Shown here: piece after piece, positions 40,549 through 49,461 of the stretch
Layout: each line of letters opens with the position of its first letter
Position numbering within the stretch: the first letter of the stretch is position 1
From: Paenibacillus tyrphae
GTDB lineage: Bacteria > Bacillota > Bacilli > Paenibacillales > NBRC-103111
Direction: 5' to 3'
Assembly (NCBI RefSeq): GCF_000722545.1
Contig: NZ_JNVM01000031.1
Span: 62,001 to 126,000, forward strand
DNA: 64,000 bases
Notes under the pieces: generated by a model
What the model was told of the DNA's origin: nothing
Database searches by the model: none
What the model saw: only the letters and a program-made list of their open reading frames with translations
Position numbers and translations under genes: made by a program

Positions 40549-42316
40549 TTGGGGGGACGTTCATCCAACACACCGATATGCCGCCGAGGTCGCGACTGGC
40601 ATGCGAGAGTGCTGCGAAATGGAGATCCGGGCATGCAAACGCCATCTGGACGACCTCAAGCGGCAAGCGACGGAGGACTTCCCCTATGTTTTCGATGAGT
40701 CGCGGGCTGATCGGGTTTTCGACTGGTTCGAAAAGTGCTGCCGGCATGTGCGGGGAGTATTCAGCGGCCAGCTCATAGAGTTGCTGCCCTGGCAAAAATT
40801 TGACTTGGGCTGCGTGTATGGCTGGGTCCACATGGAGACGGGACAGCGCCGCTTCAGAAAAGCGTTCCATCTGCGAGCGCGCGGGAACGTTAAGTCGACA
40901 GAGATGTCCGGGCTTGCGCTTTATGGTATGTGTGCGGATGCGATCTATCCGCCTGGCGACCCGAGCAAGCGTCAATTCGAACACAGCCCCGAGGTGGATT
41001 GCGCAGCGGTTGACAAAGGTCAGGCTAAACGGGTGTGGGGTGACGCGCGGGAAATGGGGTTGAAAAGCCCGGAAATATCCAAGCGTCTGCGGATCAAGAG
41101 AGGGTACATCGAGCACGAGACGCGCGGCGGACTCCTCAAGCCTTTGTCCAAGGACACAAAAAACAAGGACTCTGGCGCGCCGTGTCTGGTCGTCATCGAC
41201 GAGTACCACGCACATCCGACTTCGGAGATCTTGGACGTATCTTATTCGGGTTTCGGGAAACGACTCCAATCCCTCATGCAGATCATCAGCACGGCCGGCA
41301 AAGATGCCGAGAATAGCCCGTGCAAGAAGGAATATGATATCCTTCGCAAGATGATGCGCGGCGAAACGCCGATGCAGGACACGTATTTTGTCATGATACG
41401 CGAGCTTGATGATGGTGACGATCCTCATGACGAGTCGCTGTGGCCGAAGCCCAATCCCGTTCTGCAGGAGGACAATGCGTATTCGGAGGAGCTGCGAAAG
41501 CAGATTCGAACGGAACATGACGAGGCCTATAGCAGCGGCGACCCGGATAAGATTCGGGAATGGTTGATCAAGCGAGTCAACCGCTGGCAGGCTGACAGCG
41601 AGAATAAATTCATGGCAGGCATCATGGACAAATGGAAAGCCCTTGCGGTTTCGCGGGAGGCTTTTTTAGCGCTTGTGCGTGGTCTTGATGTTTGGTGTGG
41701 TCTTGACTTGTCCAAACGGATTGACCTTACGGGAGACGGATTTGTTTTCAAGCTTCCAGACGGCAGATATGCCGTAACCGCTCACGGTTTCATGCCGGAG
41801 GAAACGGCCAAGAAGCATGAACATACCGACCGCGTACCTTACCGATCCTGGGCAGCAGATGGCTGGTGTACGCTCACGGAGGGTGCCGTCACGGACTACC
41901 GATTCATCAAGACTCACATTCACGATCAAGAGATTTCCGAGAAATGGAAGATTGTCGAGATCGACTATGATCCTTATAACGCTACTCACTTTGCGCAAGA
42001 ACTGGAGGCCGAGGGTTATCAGCTGGTCGAGATCAGGCAAGGGGTACAGACGCTCTCGGAGCCAACGAAATTCTTCCGTGAACTGGTTTTGACAGGGAAT
42101 ATCGTCCATGACGGTAGTCCTTTGCTGACCTGGTGCTTATCCAATGCTGTTGAGCTCATCGATAACAACGGCAATATCAAACTCAGCAAGAAACATAAGG
42201 ATGACAGTCAGCGTATTGATTTGATTGCAGCGATCATAAACGCGTTGGCCCGGGCCATGCTTGATACCGGACCGAAAAAGTCCAGGTATGAAACCGAGGA
42301 TGTCAGAGCGATTTAG
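40529..42316 (+). CDS. terL: Terminase large subunit
   Basis: 595 aa (GTG 40520 possible). Packaging ATPase and nuclease. Walker A-like RARGNVKST at ~117-124, where a Val replaces the usual small residue; Walker B LVVIDEYHAHP; the C-terminal RNase H-like nuclease has GLDLSKRIDLTG and IDYDPYNATHF. Terminase_1/HK97-type. Pumps DNA into the prohead through the portal and cuts at cos. Confidence 0.92.
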   Translation: MTTSLTDWGDVHPTHRYAAEVATGMRECCEMEIRACKRHLDDLKRQATEDFPYVFDESRADRVFDWFEKCCRHVRGVFSGQLIELLPWQKFDLGCVYGWVHMETGQRRFRKAFHLRARGNVKSTEMSGLALYGMCADAIYPPGDPSKRQFEHSPEVDCAAVDKGQAKRVWGDAREMGLKSPEISKRLRIKRGYIEHETRGGLLKPLSKDTKNKDSGAPCLVVIDEYHAHPTSEILDVSYSGFGKRLQSLMQIISTAGKDAENSPCKKEYDILRKMMRGETPMQDTYFVMIRELDDGDDPHDESLWPKPNPVLQEDNAYSEELRKQIRTEHDEAYSSGDPDKIREWLIKRVNRWQADSENKFMAGIMDKWKALAVSREAFLALVRGLDVWCGLDLSKRIDLTGDGFVFKLPDGRYAVTAHGFMPEETAKKHEHTDRVPYRSWAADGWCTLTEGAVTDYRFIKTHIHDQEISEKWKIVEIDYDPYNATHFAQELEAEGYQLVEIRQGVQTLSEPTKFFRELVLTGNIVHDGSPLLTWCLSNAVELIDNNGNIKLSKKHKDDSQRIDLIAAIINALARAMLDTGPKKSRYETEDVRAI

Positions 42317-42319
42317 GGG

Positions 42320-43669
42320 GTGACTAAACTGAGGATACCATTATTGAGCAAGTGGCTGGATAAACGATCGGCAGTAAGCGAGTCGAGCACGCTGGATAAT
42401 CCTTCTCGCGGCGTGTATGAAGCATTTGGCGTTCCCTTCGGGCGCGGCATCGTCGTGACGCCGGGAACGGCGATGAGGTCTACGGCCGTCTTGGGATGCG
42501 TCCGCATCTTGGCGGAAAGTATCGCCTCTCTTCCGCTGCCGGTTTATCGCCGTCTCAAGCCGAGGGGGAAAGAACGTACCAACCACCCGGTTGGGCCGTT
42601 GCTGCAGCTCCAGCCCAACCCACGCATGACGGCGTTCACATTCAGGGAAACGCTGATGGCTCATATTTTGCTGTGGGGGAACGCCTATGCGGAGATCGAA
42701 CACAACGAACGGGGCGACATCGTAGCCCTCTGGCCGATACCCCCGTACCGTGTCGAGCATATGGAAACGGCAAAAGGAGATCCATTTTACCGAGTGAGCA
42801 CCAAGGATGGACAACAACACAATGTACCCTTCTATGCCATGCTGCACATACCTGGTCTGAGCTTTGATGGACGCAAGGGCATATCCGTCATAGCTTGGGC
42901 ACGCCAGGCTATCGAGCTTGCCCAAGCTACCGAGCAGTTCGGAGCGGAGTTTTTCGCCAATGGGACCAATGTGGGAGCTGTGGCCACACATCCTGCATCG
43001 TTGAGTGAGGAAGCGTTCAAACGGCTGCAAAACTCGCTGAGAGAAAAATATGAGGGGTTAGGAAAATCTCATCGGCTCATGCTTCTGGAAGAGGGGATGA
43101 CGTTTACCAAGAACACCATACCACCGAACGACGCGCAATTCCTGGAGACCCGTAAATTCCAGGTCAGCGAGATCGCGCGCATCTTCCGGGTGCCGCCTCA
43201 CATGCTGGCCGATTTGGAGCGGGCCACGTTCAGTAACATCGAGCAGCAGGGCATCGACTTTGTCACCCATACGCTTCGGCCATGGGCTATTCGTATTGAG
43301 CAGGCAATCAATATTCGCCTCTTCGATTCGAACGAGCAGAAAAGGCTATTCGTGGAGCACCTGATGGAGGGCTTGCTGCGAGGGGACTCCCAAGCGAGAT
43401 CCGCCTTCTACAAAGAGATGTTCAATATCGGGGTGTACTCCCAGAATGACATTCGCGAAAAGGAGAACGACAACCCTATACCGGGCGGTGACCGTTACTA
43501 CGTACCGCTGAACATGATCCCGGTTGATATGCTGGACCAGTATTACGAAGGAAAATTGAATCCGAAGGGAGGTGATAACCACAATGAAAACGGAGAACAA
43601 GGAGCAACGGGAGATCCTGTTGCCGGAGAGCAAGTTGGAGATCCGGAAAGCGGAGGGGGAACCAGCTAA
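42320..43669 (+). CDS. Phage portal protein (HK97 type)
   Basis: 449 aa. VLGCVRILAESIASLPLPVYRR, HPVGPLLQLQPNPRMTAFTFRETLMAHILLWGNAYAEIE, and VSEIARIFRVPPHMLADLERATFSNIEQQGIDFVTHTLRPW are diagnostic. Forms the dodecameric gate at one capsid vertex. GTG start three bases after terL. The C-terminal tail overlaps the protease gene by 86 bases. Confidence 0.95.
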   Translation: MTKLRIPLLSKWLDKRSAVSESSTLDNPSRGVYEAFGVPFGRGIVVTPGTAMRSTAVLGCVRILAESIASLPLPVYRRLKPRGKERTNHPVGPLLQLQPNPRMTAFTFRETLMAHILLWGNAYAEIEHNERGDIVALWPIPPYRVEHMETAKGDPFYRVSTKDGQQHNVPFYAMLHIPGLSFDGRKGISVIAWARQAIELAQATEQFGAEFFANGTNVGAVATHPASLSEEAFKRLQNSLREKYEGLGKSHRLMLLEEGMTFTKNTIPPNDAQFLETRKFQVSEIARIFRVPPHMLADLERATFSNIEQQGIDFVTHTLRPWAIRIEQAINIRLFDSNEQKRLFVEHLMEGLLRGDSQARSAFYKEMFNIGVYSQNDIREKENDNPIPGGDRYYVPLNMIPVDMLDQYYEGKLNPKGGDNHNENGEQGATGDPVAGEQVGDPESGGGTS

Positions 43670-44207
43670 GATTATCGGCTACGCCGTCCGGTGGGATCAG
43701 TTATCACGTCCGATTTGGGGCATGTTTCAGGAAAAATTTGCTCGGGGAGCATTCACCAAGACGCTGCAAAATCCAGATGTTTACGCTTCTTGGCAGCATG
43801 ATAGCAGTGAAATTCTTGGGAGAACCCCGAACACACTCCAGCTGTTTGAGGATGAAGTCGGATTGCGGTACGAGATCACGCCGCCAAACTGGGCAGCTAA
43901 ACATGTGGAGACGATCGATCGCGGCGACGTGCGGGGATCGTCTTTTATTTTCCGCGCAGTCGTGGAGGAGTGGGACGAGTCGGACCCAGAAATGCCGATC
44001 CGCAGCGTGAAAGAAGCAGACCTGTTCGAAGTCAGTCCAGTGACCACACCAGCCTATCCACAATCCAGTGTAGGAGTTCGGTCCGCTCAGGAAACTTTCC
44101 AAGGAAGACCACAGTCCATGCAAGCAGCTGAGGCGGAGAGAGTCGCAGAAGAAGCCCGCAACCTGCGGGATCTTGATTTGAAGCTTAAAAAAATCCGAAC
44201 CATGTAA
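43584..44207 (+). CDS. Prohead protease (HK97 family)
   Basis: 207 aa from ATG 43584 (AAGGGAGG upstream). Serine protease of the herpesvirus assemblin-like fold: KFARGAFTKTL, WQHDSSEILGRT with catalytic His72, VRGSSFIF with Ser119/120 and SVKEADLFEVSPVTTPAYP. Cleaves the capsid scaffold domain during maturation. Confidence 0.93.
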   Translation: MKTENKEQREILLPESKLEIRKAEGEPAKIIGYAVRWDQLSRPIWGMFQEKFARGAFTKTLQNPDVYASWQHDSSEILGRTPNTLQLFEDEVGLRYEITPPNWAAKHVETIDRGDVRGSSFIFRAVVEEWDESDPEMPIRSVKEADLFEVSPVTTPAYPQSSVGVRSAQETFQGRPQSMQAAEAERVAEEARNLRDLDLKLKKIRTM

Positions 44208-44222
44208 AAGGAGACCGTTCCT

Positions 44223-45449
44223 ATGAACCTCGTAGAATTGAGAAAGAAGCTTGCACAACTGAAAGACCAAATGCGCACCTTGGTCGAACTGGCCCAAGGG
44301 GAGAAGCGCGGCATGACCGCGGATGAGGATACGAAATTCACGGAGCTGGAAGGACAGGCGGAGGCGCTGGCTGGACAAATTAAAGTCGAGGAGCGGGCAG
44401 AGCAGCTTGCCATGTCAGGTGCTGGTACGAAGCGTACACCGGAAGATCCTCAGCATGAAACAGAGTTTCGCAACCTGGGGGATTTCGTAAACACGGTTCG
44501 CTTCAATCCATATGATGCTCGTCTTTCTGAATATCGGGAAATGGCGATGGGAACGAAGACATCAGGCGGCGTGTTTGTGCCCCCGCAGTTCTCGTCCAAG
44601 TTATTTGAAATTACCCCGCAGGATGCATTGGTTCGCCCTCGTGCTATTGTCGTGCCTGTGGATGAAGCATCGCCAGATGCCAGCATGACATTTCCGGCGC
44701 TGGATCAAGGAGCGGGCAGTAACATGTACGGTGGCGTTGAGGTCAACTGGATCGGAGAGGGGGATGAGAAGCCCGAAACGAACGCGAAGTTCAAGGACTT
44801 ATCGCTCACGCCCTTTGAGGTTGCAGGTCATATCGTTGTCACGGACAAGTTGATCCGGAATGCTCCGGCAATCAATACTATCGTGAATCGACTGTTTCGC
44901 GGTGCGATTGCAGCGGCAGAAGACGACGCTTTCCTGTATGGCAATGGCACGGCCAAACCATTCGGAGCGATTAACTCGGCTGCTGCCGTCGCGGTTCCAC
45001 GCCAGACGGCCAACTTAATCAAATACCAGGATATCGTCAATATGATCGCAAAAGCGAAACTCGGTGGCGCGTTGGTATGGTCTGCTTCCCAATCCATCCT
45101 CCCGCAACTTCTGACGATGAAGGACGAAGCTGGACATCTTATCTTCCAGCCAAACATCGCAGACAAAATGACTGGTGTCTTGTTGGGATATCCGATTCGC
45201 TTTCAGGAGAACGCCCCTATCCTCGGCGCTGTTGGCGATCTCGTTCTCGTCGATTTGCAATATTACATCATCAAGGATGGAGCGGGTATCTTCATTTCGG
45301 CTTCCGAGCACCCGCTGTTCAAGCAAAACAAAACGATCATCAAGGCGTTTTGGAACGTTGACGGGAAACCGTGGGTGACGGCGCCATTTACGCTGAAAAA
45401 CGGGTACACCGTTTCGCCATTCATCAAATTGGGCTTGCCAACAACTTAA
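44223..45449 (+). CDS. Major capsid protein (HK97 fold)
   Basis: 408 aa. The N-terminal ~100 residues are a charged coiled coil (LRKKLAQLKDQMRTLVELAQGEKRGMTADEDTKFTELEGQ), the delta domain removed by the protease. The HK97 core follows (TSGGVFVPPQFSSKLFEI...ALVRPRAIVVPVD...WIGEGDEKPETNAKF...FLYGNGTAKPFGAI). A GGGGCA/TGCCCC hairpin without T run follows the stop (45455-45469). Confidence 0.95.
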   Translation: MNLVELRKKLAQLKDQMRTLVELAQGEKRGMTADEDTKFTELEGQAEALAGQIKVEERAEQLAMSGAGTKRTPEDPQHETEFRNLGDFVNTVRFNPYDARLSEYREMAMGTKTSGGVFVPPQFSSKLFEITPQDALVRPRAIVVPVDEASPDASMTFPALDQGAGSNMYGGVEVNWIGEGDEKPETNAKFKDLSLTPFEVAGHIVVTDKLIRNAPAINTIVNRLFRGAIAAAEDDAFLYGNGTAKPFGAINSAAAVAVPRQTANLIKYQDIVNMIAKAKLGGALVWSASQSILPQLLTMKDEAGHLIFQPNIADKMTGVLLGYPIRFQENAPILGAVGDLVLVDLQYYIIKDGAGIFISASEHPLFKQNKTIIKAFWNVDGKPWVTAPFTLKNGYTVSPFIKLGLPTT

Positions 45450-45493
45450 AAAGCGGGGCATTTTGCCCCCCTGAAAGGAAAAGGTGAATCAAC

Positions 45494-45676
45494 ATGTCTA
45501 AGAAGCATTATCACGTAACCAATGATTTTGTAGATCGCGAGTCAGGAGATACCATTATCACGGGCTCGATCTTTGAAGCGGACACCGATCGGGAGCAGGC
45601 TCTGCGCGCTGCTGATGTGATTGGTAAAGAGGCGACAGAGGAAGAAATTGCCGCTTCTAAGAACGCCGAGGAGTAG
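45494..45676 (+). CDS. Small phage head-region protein (60 aa)
   Basis: MSKKHYHVTNDFVDRESGDTIITGSIFEADTDREQALRAADVIG with an acidic tail. Similar short proteins follow the capsid gene in many Gram-positive phages. AAAGGAAAAGG upstream. Function unknown. Confidence 0.65.
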   Translation: MSKKHYHVTNDFVDRESGDTIITGSIFEADTDREQALRAADVIGKEATEEEIAASKNAEE

Positions 45677-45678
45677 TC

Positions 45679-46233
45679 ATGCTGACGACCCTGCAGCGGT
45701 ATAAACGATTTTCCGGCATACCGGAAGACGATACTAGCCAGGATGCGATGCTGGAGCTGTTGATCTCCGCAGCGTCCAGCGCGATCGAGGCGCGATGCCG
45801 GCGGAGTTTCGGCATGGCTACCTGGACGGAAGTGGTGGACGGTGCGAGTGGGTCGTATCTGCCTCTCACTAACTACCCGATCCACGCCGTCCATGCAGTC
45901 AGCTCGTCTGGGCAAGAAATAGAGGGCTACCAAATCGACAGTCAACGCGGCATGTTGTACCGGTCCGCTGGGTGGCCATGCGGGCCGCGAGCTGTCAGCG
46001 CGACCTACATCGCTGGATACGTGCTGCCACACGATGACCCGCAAGCCCCGGCCAGCACATTGCCGACATCCCTGGAGCATGCTTGTGTCCTGCTTGCTCC
46101 TCATCTGCAGCGCACGGCCGGGGTAACGGCGGAGCGGGTGGGAGACATCTCCGTGACATACGAGTCAGGCGACGGCGGCGGGTTCCCATCAGCGGTGCTT
46201 GCCCTGATTCGACCCTATGAGAGACCGCTATGA
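45679..46233 (+). CDS. Head-tail connector protein (gp6-like)
   Basis: 184 aa: N-terminal helical LQRYKRFSGIPEDDTSQDAMLELLISAASSAIEARCRRSF is the HK97 gp6-like connector pattern, followed by a beta domain. It forms the ring under the portal. Starts three bases after the preceding gene. Confidence 0.82.
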   Translation: MLTTLQRYKRFSGIPEDDTSQDAMLELLISAASSAIEARCRRSFGMATWTEVVDGASGSYLPLTNYPIHAVHAVSSSGQEIEGYQIDSQRGMLYRSAGWPCGPRAVSATYIAGYVLPHDDPQAPASTLPTSLEHACVLLAPHLQRTAGVTAERVGDISVTYESGDGGGFPSAVLALIRPYERPL

Positions 46234-46712
46234 GCAAGGCCAAACGCACTCGCACAAGGCGGGCTAACATCGAAATAGACGAGACGACCTACCTGCCGGA
46301 TATCTTGAAGAAGCTCAAGCGCTTGACGGCCAGTGAGACACACATCGGGGCGTCGGGAAATGCAGAGCTCGCTATGATCGCTGGCATCCATGAATATGGC
46401 TCCCAAAAGGCCGGCATACCGCCTCGGAGCTTCATCCGTTCCGGTCGAAACAAGGCTGCTGCTGCGGTATCCAAACTTGCTCGGACCGGACTCACGGCTG
46501 TTGTCGAAGGAAACAAGCAGCCCGAGCAGCTGCTGGGGGAACTCGGCGAGCTGGCGAAGGCAAGGGTGCTGAAAAACTTTGATAAACTGCGGACGCCGCC
46601 TTTGTCCCCGATCTATGCGAGGCGTAAGGGCAGCAACAAGCTGCTGATTGAGGAGCAGCAGTTGCGGGATTCAATCACTTACATCATCGTCCCGAGGAGG
46701 TCGAGCCGATGA
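46230..46712 (+). CDS. HK97 gp10-like / virion morphogenesis protein
   Basis: 160 aa. LTASETHIGASGNAELAMIAGIHEYGSQKAGIPPRSFIRSGRN is the typical minor tail/neck motif; the C-terminus has PLSPIYARRKGSNKLLIEEQQLRDSITY. Probably neck or tail-joining. Overlaps both neighbours by four bases. Confidence 0.75.
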   Translation: MSKAKRTRTRRANIEIDETTYLPDILKKLKRLTASETHIGASGNAELAMIAGIHEYGSQKAGIPPRSFIRSGRNKAAAAVSKLARTGLTAVVEGNKQPEQLLGELGELAKARVLKNFDKLRTPPLSPIYARRKGSNKLLIEEQQLRDSITYIIVPRRSSR

Positions 46713-47056
46713 CACGATTCCGATTTGCCTCCACCTTGGCCCGTTACGCAACAGGTTATGCGGTGGTGCGGACCGGCTCAGGAAAATGGGACGAGGATGG
46801 CGTGTATCAACCGGCACAGCCGGAGCGGGTCCAGTATCGCGGGGTCATCCAGCCGATCGGGATCAAGCTGATGCAACTGGAGGGCGGTCGGTACACGATG
46901 GACGACCGGATTCTGTATACGATCGCGACGCACCAGGAAGGCGATAGGATCGAGTGTGCCGGCCATTATTATACGATCGATTCTGCGGAGCCGCGAGAGT
47001 ACAGCGACGCCCAGAAATACACGATGAAGCGGGTGAGCACGCATGATTCCGTTTAA
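46709..47056 (+). CDS. Head closure / head-tail adaptor protein
   Basis: 115 aa, beta-rich: VQYRGVIQPIGIKLMQLEGGRYTMDDRILYTIATHQEGDRIECAGHYYTIDSAEPREYSD. Pattern of phage head-closure proteins (YqbH/gp16-like). Order in the cluster supports it. Confidence 0.62.
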   Translation: MTRFRFASTLARYATGYAVVRTGSGKWDEDGVYQPAQPERVQYRGVIQPIGIKLMQLEGGRYTMDDRILYTIATHQEGDRIECAGHYYTIDSAEPREYSDAQKYTMKRVSTHDSV

Positions 47057-47540
47057 GGCAATTCGCAGTGCGCTGGTGCGCGGTATGGCTGGGTTTGTAG
47101 GCTGTAAGGTCATCGAAATGAATGTTGCGGGTGACATGCCCGAATATCCGTTTATAACCTACGAATTCCCAGACATCGGAGGATCGGGCGGACTGCCCGT
47201 GGTGGTCATTGAAGGCGACAAGAAAAAAACGATGGAGACGGTAAATATATCCGTCTCTTTTTTGTCTTATGCTAGTTCCAAATTCGAAAGTGTCGAGAAT
47301 GCTTTAAAGGCCCGAGATTGGTTTCTAGCGGACGGCGTTACCCTCTTAATGGATACGGTCAACGTTGCCATTATCGAGGTTGGAGAGGTTCAAAATCGCG
47401 ATGTCAAAGTTGGTTTAGAGTGGGAGCGAAGAAACGGTTTTGACGTAGAACTCCGAACCCTAAACACCATCAAAACGCCAAAAGGCACCGATACGGCCGA
47501 GTTCATTGAAACGGCCATTGTTAAGGAGATGAATACATGA
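47043..47540 (+). CDS. Tail terminator-like neck protein
   Basis: 165 aa: PEYPFITYEFPDIG...TMETVNISVSFLSYASSKFESVENALKARDWFL...VGLEWERRNGFDVELRTLN, resembling LIC_12616-type neck/tail terminator proteins. It caps the tail and joins it to the head. Base composition becomes more A+T-rich from within this gene. Confidence 0.68.
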   Translation: MIPFKAIRSALVRGMAGFVGCKVIEMNVAGDMPEYPFITYEFPDIGGSGGLPVVVIEGDKKKTMETVNISVSFLSYASSKFESVENALKARDWFLADGVTLLMDTVNVAIIEVGEVQNRDVKVGLEWERRNGFDVELRTLNTIKTPKGTDTAEFIETAIVKEMNT

Positions 47541-48538
47541 AAGATGTCAACGTGGTTATTGATATTCAGAAACCTACGCCAAAAATCGGGTTTGGGAAAC
47601 CTCTGATTCTAGGCTCTAGCACGACGGGGCATGAGTATAAAACCTATCTGGATATCGATGCGGTGAAGGCTGACTTTGCAACGAATACGGAGGTGTACAA
47701 AGCCGCTTTCGCACTCTTTAATCAGGGGGACCAGTCCCCGCGTGAAGTTGCGGTTATGTGTCGAAAGACCGCAGACCCTCCGGAAACGCTGACTGACGTG
47801 TTGGCAAAGGCTTTTACCAAGGATTGGTATTTTCTTGTCACCACAAGCGACACGCTGGCCGATGTTACGGCCATTGCTGATGCAGTAGAGCAGGACAATT
47901 CGAGGCAGTTCTTTTTTGTGACCTCAAAGAAAACGGATTTAACTGCAATCAAAGCCAAAAAATACACGCGGACAACCGCCGTTTATCATGCTGATACCTC
48001 AAGCTATCCAGAAGCGGCATGGATCGGTAGGGCTGGGTCGGCAGAAGTCGGTAGCGTCACATGGAAGTTTAAGACATTGACAGGTATTCAGGCAATGAAC
48101 ATTACAGCGACCGAATTAAACGAAGTCCATGAGCTTGGAGCGAATACCTACGTTACAAAAGCCGGGGACGATGTAACAAGCGAAGGAAAAGTTGTCAGCG
48201 GCGAATATATTGATATCGTTCACGCGAAGGATTATATCAAATTTTCAATTGAATATGCGGTGCAAAAACTACTTAATAGCTCGCCAAAGATCAGCTACGA
48301 CGATACAGGCATTGCACAAATCGAATCCGCAGTTAAAACCGTGCTGCAGCGGGCCTTTAATCAAGGGATGATTGCACGTGATGCCGACGGTATTGGCATG
48401 TACGGAACCCGATTCAAAAACCGGGCCGAGGTGGACCCGGCTGACAGAACCGCACGCAAATATAGTGGAGGCGAATTTTGGTTTGATCTTGCTGGTGCGA
48501 TTCATCAAACCACTATTCGCGGTTTGATTAAAGTGTAG
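47537..48538 (+). CDS. Contractile tail sheath protein (DUF3383 family)
   Basis: 333 aa. Begins VNVVIDIQKPTPKIGFGKPLILG; C-terminal FNQGMIARDADGIGMYGTRFKNRAEVDPADRTARKYSGGEFWFDLAGAIHQTTIRGLI is the DUF3383 sheath signature. Its presence makes the virion a myovirus. Overlaps the previous gene by four bases. Confidence 0.87.
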   Translation: MKDVNVVIDIQKPTPKIGFGKPLILGSSTTGHEYKTYLDIDAVKADFATNTEVYKAAFALFNQGDQSPREVAVMCRKTADPPETLTDVLAKAFTKDWYFLVTTSDTLADVTAIADAVEQDNSRQFFFVTSKKTDLTAIKAKKYTRTTAVYHADTSSYPEAAWIGRAGSAEVGSVTWKFKTLTGIQAMNITATELNEVHELGANTYVTKAGDDVTSEGKVVSGEYIDIVHAKDYIKFSIEYAVQKLLNSSPKISYDDTGIAQIESAVKTVLQRAFNQGMIARDADGIGMYGTRFKNRAEVDPADRTARKYSGGEFWFDLAGAIHQTTIRGLIKV

Positions 48539-48551
48539 AGGAGGAATTCTC

Positions 48552-48944
48552 TTGGCAAAAACCTATAGCGCGAAAGATGTCAGCGTTATCGTAGACGGGG
48601 TATACCTAACCGGCTTTGGTGAATCCATGGTTGAGGTCGAAAAGAGCGAATCGAATTTCGAGCCAAAAGTAGGAGCGCAGGGAGATGTGGTGCGGGCACA
48701 AGTCCATAACAACCTTGGGACTATCAAAGTCACCCTCCAGCAGCTCAGTCCGCAGATTTCGTATCTTGATCGCCTTGCAAACAGCGGCAAGCTCGTTCCT
48801 GTTTCAGTCATTTACTCGGGCACACCGAAAGAAACGTCTTCCGCGACCGAAGCATACGTAACAAAGCCAGCAGGAAGAAAATACAGCAAAGAAACAGAAG
48901 ATCGGGAATATGAATTTCAATGCCTTGATTTGAAAATGGAATAA
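48552..48944 (+). CDS. Tail tube protein
   Basis: 130 aa, TTG start after AGGAGGAATT. YSAKDVSVIVDGVYLTGFGESMVEVEKSESNFEPKVGAQGDVVRAQVHNNLGTIKVTLQQ is the beta-barrel tube protein pattern (DUF3277-like) that follows the sheath gene in simple myoviruses. Confidence 0.83.
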   Translation: MAKTYSAKDVSVIVDGVYLTGFGESMVEVEKSESNFEPKVGAQGDVVRAQVHNNLGTIKVTLQQLSPQISYLDRLANSGKLVPVSVIYSGTPKETSSATEAYVTKPAGRKYSKETEDREYEFQCLDLKME

Positions 48945-48967
48945 TATTCATAAAGGAGTAATGTACA

Positions 48968-49258
48968 ATGTTCAAACAAAAAGAATTCACTTCCGAAAGC
49001 GGTAAAAAATACGTTTTTCAATTCCCCGGCATCCGAGCTGTAACAAGAATCAAAGATCGGGTGAAAAATAAGTACGGAATCGCTCAGGACGAAAAAGCAG
49101 CCGACGAAATTCTTGCACATGTCATTGTTGAACCAAAAATGAAGATGGAAGACTTCGGGGATGATATCAACGAATTTAACGAGGTAATCGGGGCGGCAAT
49201 CCGGTTTATGAATGGCCTAGAGGACGAAGAAGATGACGATCAGCAAGCAGGAAGCTAG
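48968..49258 (+). CDS. Tail assembly chaperone (first ORF)
   Basis: 96 aa: FTSESGKKYVFQFPGIRAVTRIKDRVKN, with an acidic C-terminus (LEDEEDDDQQAGS). Position between the tube and tape-measure genes is that of G-type tail chaperones. Overlaps the next small ORF by 26 bases in a different frame. Confidence 0.72.
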   Translation: MFKQKEFTSESGKKYVFQFPGIRAVTRIKDRVKNKYGIAQDEKAADEILAHVIVEPKMKMEDFGDDINEFNEVIGAAIRFMNGLEDEEDDDQQAGS

Positions 49259-49418
49259 GCGAAGAGCCGAAGAAAACTGGCCGATCTGGAGGCTTTTGCT
49301 CTCCGATATGAATATCACTTATGGCGACTTGGACCGGATGGATCAGGATGATATTGCGGAAGCAAATGCAGCTCTTGATATTCATTTAGAGAATTTGAAT
49401 AAAACCTACAAGAAATAG
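49233..49418 (+). CDS. Tail assembly chaperone (second ORF)
   Basis: 61 aa: MTISKQEARRRAEENWPIWRLLLSDMNITYGDLDRMDQDDI. Lies in the +1 (equivalently -2) frame relative to the preceding ORF, within whose end it starts. Could be made separately by coupled translation or as a GT-like fusion through frameshifting; no clear slippery heptamer is visible. Confidence 0.65.
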   Translation: MTISKQEARRRAEENWPIWRLLLSDMNITYGDLDRMDQDDIAEANAALDIHLENLNKTYKK

Positions 49419-49435
49419 CCCCCGCACCGGGGGCT
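49417..49435 (+). terminator. Weak terminator before tape measure gene
   Basis: AGCCCCC (49417-49423) / GGGGGCT (49429-49435), followed by TTGCTCTTTT. May lower tape-measure mRNA relative to tube mRNA. Confidence 0.5.
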
Positions 49436-49461
49436 TTGCTCTTTTCGAGGGGCGGTGAAGA

